Origin: an uncultured SAR116 cluster alpha proteobacterium
GTDB lineage: Bacteria; Pseudomonadota; Alphaproteobacteria; Puniceispirillales; Marisalimonadaceae
Reading direction: 5' to 3'
Assembly (NCBI GenBank): GCA_902589185.1
Contig: CACIRZ010000001.1
Coordinates: 1 to 64,000, forward strand
DNA: 64,000 bases
Shown piece after piece: positions 58,291 through 64,000 of the stretch (positions within the stretch are counted from its first letter, which is position 1; every line of letters starts with the position of its first letter). The translations under genes were made by a program, and so were the position numbers. Under the pieces are notes generated by a model. That model saw nothing but the letters and a program-made list of their open reading frames with translations, had not been told where the DNA came from and made no database searches.

Positions 58291-58664
58291 TGCAAAAAAC
58301 AAAAAGTTTATCTTCTAAAGAATTATTAAAATTTACATTAAAATCGTTGGAAAATGACAAAGGAATAAACATTGTAAGTATTGATCTGATAGGAAGAAGT
58401 AGCATTGCGGATTATATGATAGTGGTAAGTGGGAATACTGTCAGACAGGTAACTGCTATGGCAAATAACCTAATAAAAAAATATAAAGAAATAGGCCTTC
58501 GCCTATCATCTCCAGAGGGGATGTCAAATGGAGATTGGGTTTTAATTGATGCTAATGACATTTTAATTCATATTTTTCGACCAGAAGTAAGAGAATTTTA
58601 TAGTTTGGAAAAAATGTGGGAAAAAAAACAAGATAATATATCAAATGACGCTATAAAAAAATAA
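58290..58664 (+). CDS. rsfS: ribosomal silencing factor RsfS
   Basis: DKGINIVSIDLIGRSSIADYMIVVSGNTVRQV; HIFRPEVREFYSLEKMW. Confidence 0.95.
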   Translation: MQKTKSLSSKELLKFTLKSLENDKGINIVSIDLIGRSSIADYMIVVSGNTVRQVTAMANNLIKKYKEIGLRLSSPEGMSNGDWVLIDANDILIHIFRPEVREFYSLEKMWEKKQDNISNDAIKK

Positions 58665-58665
58665 A

Positions 58666-59115
58666 ATGAAATATAGAATTTCAACAGTTGGTAAAATTAA
58701 AAGTAATGATGAAGACATAATTACTAGAAAGTATCTTCAGAGAATTAAAAATATTGAATTAAAACAATATGAAGTTAAAACAAAAAATAAAGAAAAAAAA
58801 TTAGAAGAAGAAGCTGATAAGTTAATTAATTCAACACCTAAAAATGGTAAATTGATCTTGCTTGATGAAGAAGGTGAGAATATATCTAGCGCAGACCTAG
58901 CAAAATTAATATTAAATTGGAGTAATAATAACATAACAAGTGTAAATTTTGCGATTGGTGGTGCATTTGGAAATGGTATGAAAATTAAAACAACAGCTGA
59001 TAAAATTATTGCTTTTGGTAAACTTACTTGGCCACATCAAATGGTTAAAATGATGATTGCTGAACAAATTTACAGAATAGAAACTATTATTCAAGGTCAT
59101 CCTTACCATAAATAA
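58666..59115 (+). CDS. rlmH: 23S rRNA pseudouridine(1915) N3-methyltransferase RlmH
   Basis: LILLDEEGENISSADLAKLI; FAIGGAFGNG; LTWPHQMVKMMIAEQIYRIETIIQGHPYHK. Confidence 0.96.
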   Translation: MKYRISTVGKIKSNDEDIITRKYLQRIKNIELKQYEVKTKNKEKKLEEEADKLINSTPKNGKLILLDEEGENISSADLAKLILNWSNNNITSVNFAIGGAFGNGMKIKTTADKIIAFGKLTWPHQMVKMMIAEQIYRIETIIQGHPYHK

Positions 59116-59138
59116 AAATTTCTTATTGGATTTAATTG

Positions 59139-60671
59139 ATGAAAAACAGAAAAAATAAACCAATCGTTTTATGTATAATGGATGGCTGGGGAATTAACGA
59201 AAATATTGAAAATAATGCTGTAGCATTAGCAAAAACTCCAAATGTAGATTTTTTAAATAAAACATTTCCATATTCAACCCTAGATGCGTCTGGTGTAGAT
59301 GTTGGATTGCCTATAGGTCAAGTAGGAAACTCTGAGGTTGGCCATATGAACCTTGGTTCTGGAAGAGTGGTACTACAAACTCTACCAAAGATAAATAAAG
59401 CTTTTGACAACAATGAAATTGAAAAAAATAACAATTTTCAGAATTTTTTGTTAAATCATAATAAAAATAAGACTGTCCATCTGCTTGGTTTGTGTAGTGA
59501 TGGTGGAGTACATTCTCATTCAAGTCATATGATTGAAATGTCAAAACTTTTAGAAAAAAATAAATGTAAAACTTGGTTACACATTTTTTCAGATGGGCGA
59601 GATTGTTCTCCAAAACAATTAGGCCAGCATATAAAAAAATTTGAAATGTCCCTCCCAAAAAATATAAAAATAGCCTCACTTGTAGGTAGATACTACTCAA
59701 TGGATAGGGATAATAGATGGGAGAGAATAAAAAAGGCTTTTGATCTTATTGTATACGGAAAATATGACAGAAAGTTTCCTAATATATCAGAAGGATTAGA
59801 AGAAGCGTATAAAAACAACGAAACTGACGAATTTATTTCACCAACTCTGATTGGGAATTATAAAGGTTTTAAAGATGGTGATAGCTTAATTATGGTCAAC
59901 TTTCGGGCAGACCGAGTTAGAGAGTTATTAACAGCATTACTAGATCCTACATTTAGAGAATTTGAAAAAGATATTAATACACCAATTTTATCAAACAATC
60001 TTGGAATGACAGAATATTCAACAGAATTATCAAAATTTATTAATTCTATTTTTGTAAAAGAAAATATTAAGAACACACTTGGGGAGGTCATATCAAAAGC
60101 TAATTTAAAACAATTGAGACTAGCTGAAACAGAAAAATATCCTCATGTTACTTTCTTTTTTAATGGAGGCAACGAAACTGTTTACCCAGGCGAAACTAGG
60201 GTAATGATACCCTCACCCAAAATATCTACCTATGATTTACAACCTGAAATGTCCGCAAAGAAAGTAGAGACTAAATTGATATCTTCTATAAAAAATAAAA
60301 CTTATGATCTAATTGTAATTAATTTTGCAAATCCTGACATGGTTGGACATACAGGTGATTTAAAGGCAGCAATTAAAGCTGTGGAAACCGTTGATAGTGC
60401 AATTGGAAATATAAAAGATATAATAATTAAATATGATGGTCTCATGTTATTAACCGCAGACCATGGAAACTGCGAAATTATGTTTGATGAAACAATGAAC
60501 TTACCTCATACCTCGCATACGTGTAATAAAGTTCCCTTAATACTAATTTCTAAAAATAATGATTATAAGTTAAGAGATGGAAAATTAGCTGACATTGCTC
60601 CAACAATTTTAGAGCTTATTTCTATCAAAACACCCGAAAACATGAGTGGGAAATCACTTTTAGTAAAATAA
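59139..60671 (+). CDS. gpmI: 2,3-bisphosphoglycerate-independent phosphoglycerate mutase
   Basis: VLCIMDGWGI, GNSEVGHMNLGSGRVV, FSDGRDCSP, TADHGNCE; ATG at 59139. Confidence 0.96.
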   Translation: MKNRKNKPIVLCIMDGWGINENIENNAVALAKTPNVDFLNKTFPYSTLDASGVDVGLPIGQVGNSEVGHMNLGSGRVVLQTLPKINKAFDNNEIEKNNNFQNFLLNHNKNKTVHLLGLCSDGGVHSHSSHMIEMSKLLEKNKCKTWLHIFSDGRDCSPKQLGQHIKKFEMSLPKNIKIASLVGRYYSMDRDNRWERIKKAFDLIVYGKYDRKFPNISEGLEEAYKNNETDEFISPTLIGNYKGFKDGDSLIMVNFRADRVRELLTALLDPTFREFEKDINTPILSNNLGMTEYSTELSKFINSIFVKENIKNTLGEVISKANLKQLRLAETEKYPHVTFFFNGGNETVYPGETRVMIPSPKISTYDLQPEMSAKKVETKLISSIKNKTYDLIVINFANPDMVGHTGDLKAAIKAVETVDSAIGNIKDIIIKYDGLMLLTADHGNCEIMFDETMNLPHTSHTCNKVPLILISKNNDYKLRDGKLADIAPTILELISIKTPENMSGKSLLVK

Positions 60672-60722
60672 AAGTTATAATTAAATTTTTCTATAGTAGC
60701 TGTACTAAATATATTCTATATT

Positions 60723-62132
60723 ATGATTTTACGCTTTCAACTTAAATTAAGGCCTGATCAAATGATTAAAAAAATCTATATTGATAATAAGATTAATATT
60801 TTTTTAGCATTTTTTTTAGTTTTTAGTATCTGTTTGATTGAGAGCAATATAGCTAGAGCTGAAAATCGTCAAGAAACCTACAAACAGCTAAATCTTTTTG
60901 GTGATGTTTTTCAAAGAGTTCAAGAACAATACGTAGAAGAAGTTACAGACAAGAAACTTATTGAGTCTGCAATTTCAGGAATGCTTCAATCTCTTGATCC
61001 ACACTCCTCTTATTTAAGTCCAGAATCATATAAAGACATGCAGGTAAAGACCAAAGGAAAATTTGGTGGCTTAGGCATCGAAATAACTATGGAAGATGGT
61101 GTGGTAAAGGTTGTCTCACCCATAGACGAAACTCCAGCAGCTAACGCAGGTATGAAGTCGGGAGATTTAATTATTGGGATAAATGGAGAATCAATCAGAG
61201 GACTCTCGATAAATGATGCAGTTTCACAACTTCGAGGGCCTGTTGGAAGTAAGGTTGTTATAACTGTTGTTCGTGATAAAAAAGATCCTTTTGAAATTGA
61301 GATAATTAGAGACGTTATAAAAATAAGATCTGTTAGACATAACATTATTAAAAATATAGGTTATGTACGTTTAACTACCTTTTCGGATACAACAACTTCT
61401 GGTCTAGAAAACTCAGTAGATGAAATAAAAAAAGAACTTGGAAAGAAATTTCAAGGACTAATACTAGATTTAAGAAATAATCCAGGAGGCCTTTTAAACC
61501 AATCAATTTCAGTTACTGACTCTTTCTTAAACCAAGGAGAAATAGTGTCAACCCAAGGAAGAAAAGATGATGATACTTCAAGAATTTTTGCAAAAAAAGG
61601 TGATATAATTGACGGCAAACCAATGATAGTTCTCATCAATAGTGGATCAGCATCTGCTAGCGAAATTGTAGCAGGAGCACTCAAAGATCATTCAAGAGCA
61701 ATCATAGTTGGTACTCGCAGTTTTGGAAAAGGATCGGTTCAATCTATAATTCCTTTAGCAGGTAATGGTGCAATGAGACTTACAACTGCAAGATATTACA
61801 CACCTAGTGGTATATCAATACAAGCCAAAGGTATTGAACCAGATATTGTTGTAGAAGCTGGTATAACTGAGTTAACTAAACAAATGCCAGCAAATAGGAG
61901 AGAAGAAAATTTAAGAGGAGCCTTGGATAAAAAAGAACAAGATACAAAAAAAGATAGTACTGATAAACCAGAATTAACTCCAGTTGAAAAACTTTTACAA
62001 GATAATCAAATATCTAGAGCAGTTGACCTTATAAGAGGAATTAATTTGTTCAGTAATAAAAAGAAAACAACTTCTACGGCAAAAATCATAAAAAAACCTA
62101 TCAAAAATAAAGTTAGTAGTTTTATCAATTGA
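60723..62132 (+). CDS. ctpA: S41 family C-terminal processing peptidase
   Basis: LDPHSSYLSP, PDZ domain, GLILDLRNNPGGLL, NSGSASASEIVAGALKDH, GTRSFGKGSVQ; ATG at 60765 (MIKKIYIDN) is an alternative start. Confidence 0.94.
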   Translation: MILRFQLKLRPDQMIKKIYIDNKINIFLAFFLVFSICLIESNIARAENRQETYKQLNLFGDVFQRVQEQYVEEVTDKKLIESAISGMLQSLDPHSSYLSPESYKDMQVKTKGKFGGLGIEITMEDGVVKVVSPIDETPAANAGMKSGDLIIGINGESIRGLSINDAVSQLRGPVGSKVVITVVRDKKDPFEIEIIRDVIKIRSVRHNIIKNIGYVRLTTFSDTTTSGLENSVDEIKKELGKKFQGLILDLRNNPGGLLNQSISVTDSFLNQGEIVSTQGRKDDDTSRIFAKKGDIIDGKPMIVLINSGSASASEIVAGALKDHSRAIIVGTRSFGKGSVQSIIPLAGNGAMRLTTARYYTPSGISIQAKGIEPDIVVEAGITELTKQMPANRREENLRGALDKKEQDTKKDSTDKPELTPVEKLLQDNQISRAVDLIRGINLFSNKKKTTSTAKIIKKPIKNKVSSFIN

Positions 62133-62644
62133 ATATAATAAAAAATAATATTCCTCTTTCAGAAAGACCTTATCGCTCTTGTGTTGGCTTAATGGTCTTT
62201 AACAAAGAAGGAAACGTCTTTTGTGGACAAAGACTTGATAACAAAGCTGAAGCATGGCAATTACCACAAGGAGGTATTGATAAAGGGGAAATACCTATTG
62301 AAGCTGGATATCGAGAATTAAAAGAAGAGACCAGTATAATTAATGTTGAGTTCGTAAGCGAATATCCAGAATGGTTGAATTATGATATTCCTTTACCATT
62401 AGCAGACAACCTTTGGGAAGGAAAGTTTAGAGGACAAACACAAAGGTGGCTTTTATTTCATTTTATGGGTGAGGATAAAGAAATAGATATTAATACTAAC
62501 CATCCAGAATTTAAGGACTGGATTTGGCTTGATCCACAATTATTGCCTGAAAAAGCAATTTCATTTAAGAAAAATGTTTACAGAAAAATCAATGAAATCT
62601 TCATTCCCATGATCAATAACTTTAACGCGTCAAACTATAATTAA
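62129..62644 (+). CDS. rppH: RNA pyrophosphohydrolase RppH
   Basis: YRSCVGLMVFNKEGNVFCGQRLD; Nudix box GGIDKGEIPIEAGYRELKEETSI; TTG start overlapping ctpA stop. Confidence 0.94.
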   Translation: MNIIKNNIPLSERPYRSCVGLMVFNKEGNVFCGQRLDNKAEAWQLPQGGIDKGEIPIEAGYRELKEETSIINVEFVSEYPEWLNYDIPLPLADNLWEGKFRGQTQRWLLFHFMGEDKEIDINTNHPEFKDWIWLDPQLLPEKAISFKKNVYRKINEIFIPMINNFNASNYN

Positions 62645-62649
62645 TTATT

Positions 62650-63939
62650 ATGAAAAAAGATATAAACTCAAATAATGAAGAGCTTGTTGATAAAGTTTTT
62701 AAAATACTAACAAAATTTAAAAACAATCCGAAAAAAATTGAAAATATATTCACTGAGCTTTTTGAAAAAGATTTTGATGTACAGCTGAATGAAATAAGTC
62801 AACTTGAAAATGGATTATTAAAGGGATTAATAATATCTGTAAAAGATTTATTTGATGTTAAGGGGTACATTACAAGAGGGGGAACTAAGTTTCTGAAACC
62901 CGATATTTCTATAAGTGATGCAAAATGTATTTCTAATATCAGAAAAGCTGGTGGTTTACTCCTTGGTCATACCAATATGACTGAACTTGCTTACTCAGGT
63001 TTGGGTATTAATCCTCATTATGGAACTCCGGATAACCCTTTATATCCTGGTGCTGTGCCAGGTGGATCAACATCTGGTGGAGCTGTGTCAGTTGTCTTAG
63101 ATTTGTCTGACATTGCTATTGGAACAGATACTGGAGGTTCAACTAGAATACCAGCAGCGTTCACAGGAATTACAGGCTTCAAACCTACACAAGACAGTAT
63201 TTCAAGAGATGGTGTCCTTTCCCTCTCCTCTAGCTTAGATAGTGTTGGATTAATGGCCAGAAACGTTGAACTTTGTAAACTTGGCTTCCATGCCATGAGA
63301 GGAAAAATAAATGAAAAACAAGAGAAATCACAAAATAAAAACCCAAAATTAATAATTCCTTCTAATTTTGGATTTGAAAATATAGATACTGAGATTAAAG
63401 TTGCTTTTGATTTTGCTAAGAAAAAAATTTCTGAAAGTGGATTTGAAGTCATTGAAATGAATGTACCAGTTTTAGATTTATACAAAAAAGTACCAATATG
63501 GCAGTTTGCATCAGTAGAGTGTGCAACGGAGTACTTTTATTTATATGATCAAAAAAAACATTTAATTGATCCAAACGTATTAAGGCGAATAGAACGAGCA
63601 AATGAAGTTATGGCTGTTGAATATAATTTATTACAAAAAATTAGAGTAGATTTAATTGAAGAGTTTAACAAATTTTTAAAAAATAATTTTTTACTTATGC
63701 CAACTGTAACTATAAAACCGCCTTTACAAGAAAAATGTAAAAATAATGAATTTTATGATGAAGCAAATTTAATTTCGTTAAGAAATACAACTTTAGCTAA
63801 TTATATGAATGGTTGTAGTATTTCTATACCTTATTTTGAAAATAAAAAACCTATTGGGATTATGTTAAACGCAACCACAAATGAAGATGATTATCTTTTA
63901 AAAATAAGCTCTGAAATAGAAAAAGTATTGGAGAAATAA
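62650..63939 (+). CDS. amidase family protein
   Basis: ISVKDLFDVKG, GGSTSGGAVSV, GTDTGGSTRIPAAFTG. Confidence 0.93.
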   Translation: MKKDINSNNEELVDKVFKILTKFKNNPKKIENIFTELFEKDFDVQLNEISQLENGLLKGLIISVKDLFDVKGYITRGGTKFLKPDISISDAKCISNIRKAGGLLLGHTNMTELAYSGLGINPHYGTPDNPLYPGAVPGGSTSGGAVSVVLDLSDIAIGTDTGGSTRIPAAFTGITGFKPTQDSISRDGVLSLSSSLDSVGLMARNVELCKLGFHAMRGKINEKQEKSQNKNPKLIIPSNFGFENIDTEIKVAFDFAKKKISESGFEVIEMNVPVLDLYKKVPIWQFASVECATEYFYLYDQKKHLIDPNVLRRIERANEVMAVEYNLLQKIRVDLIEEFNKFLKNNFLLMPTVTIKPPLQEKCKNNEFYDEANLISLRNTTLANYMNGCSISIPYFENKKPIGIMLNATTNEDDYLLKISSEIEKVLEK

Positions 63940-63940
63940 A

Positions 63941-64000
63941 TTAACCTATCTTATCTAAGACTGCCTTAATAAAAGAAGAATTTTTGATTGCGAGTTCTGC
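63941..64000 (-). CDS. 3' end of a minus-strand gene running off the window
   Basis: open reading AELAIKNSSFIKAVLDKIG*. Confidence 0.3.
   Translation of the reverse strand, partial: AELAIKNSSFIKAVLDKIG

Noticed and set aside
63018-63485. 155-aa minus-strand ORF
   Set aside because: Antisense to the amidase coding sequence; composition typical of a shadow frame.
1-64000. CRISPR, tRNA/rRNA, transposon, prophage or toxin-antitoxin modules
   Set aside because: No spaced repeats, no tRNA/rRNA sequence recognised, no transposase/integrase or capsid/terminase-like ORFs; every long ORF fits a chromosomal family. tRNAscan/Infernal were not run.

Overview
64-kb window of AT-rich chromosomal DNA. The gene complement and the obgE-proB-proA-nadD-rsfS-rlmH-gpmI-ctpA-rppH block suggest a streamlined marine-type alphaproteobacterium (inference). 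No rRNA, tRNA, CRISPR array, transposase, integrase or phage module was recognised. Main blocks: (i) 0.2-12.5 kb, small conserved and housekeeping genes (cupin, MORN-like repeat protein, SRAP/YedK, DUF2784, CutA, DUF4174, YugP-type Zn protease, CIA30-like, MAPEG, quinone reductase, sulfurtransferase, RsmJ-like, MOSC, ChrA) with several microproteins missing from the ORF track; (ii) 12.5-34.8 kb, catabolic genes (cytochrome c', Zn-ADH, MATE, D-aminoacylase-like, CaiB/BaiF, 3-hydroxyacyl-CoA DH, GST, PuuD-like, HAD type II, EamA, SDRs, D-2-hydroxyacid DH, RidA, amidase) around a divergently split TRAP transporter (dctP on -, fused dctQM on +), plus TerC, GMC oxidoreductase, methyltransferase and AlaX; (iii) 34.8-52.2 kb, an aromatic-ring hydroxylation/extradiol-cleavage operon with an IclR regulator, divergent from two tandem TRAP operons and followed by a complete Liv-type ABC transporter; (iv) 52.2-64 kb, M23 peptidase, rplU-rpmA and the obgE...rppH block plus an amidase. 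The observations most worth following: a perfect 21-bp palindrome and a second related one between the IclR/aromatic operon and the TRAP operon; a 40-aa single-TM microprotein encoded just upstream of dctP with strong Shine-Dalgarno sequences; a strong minus-strand terminator embedded in the last codons of a convergent gene; post-dctP and post-livK hairpins; a probable pair of paralogous two-TM microproteins; and a palindromic rplU leader behind a good sigma70-type promoter. All calls are by eye; no database search was run.
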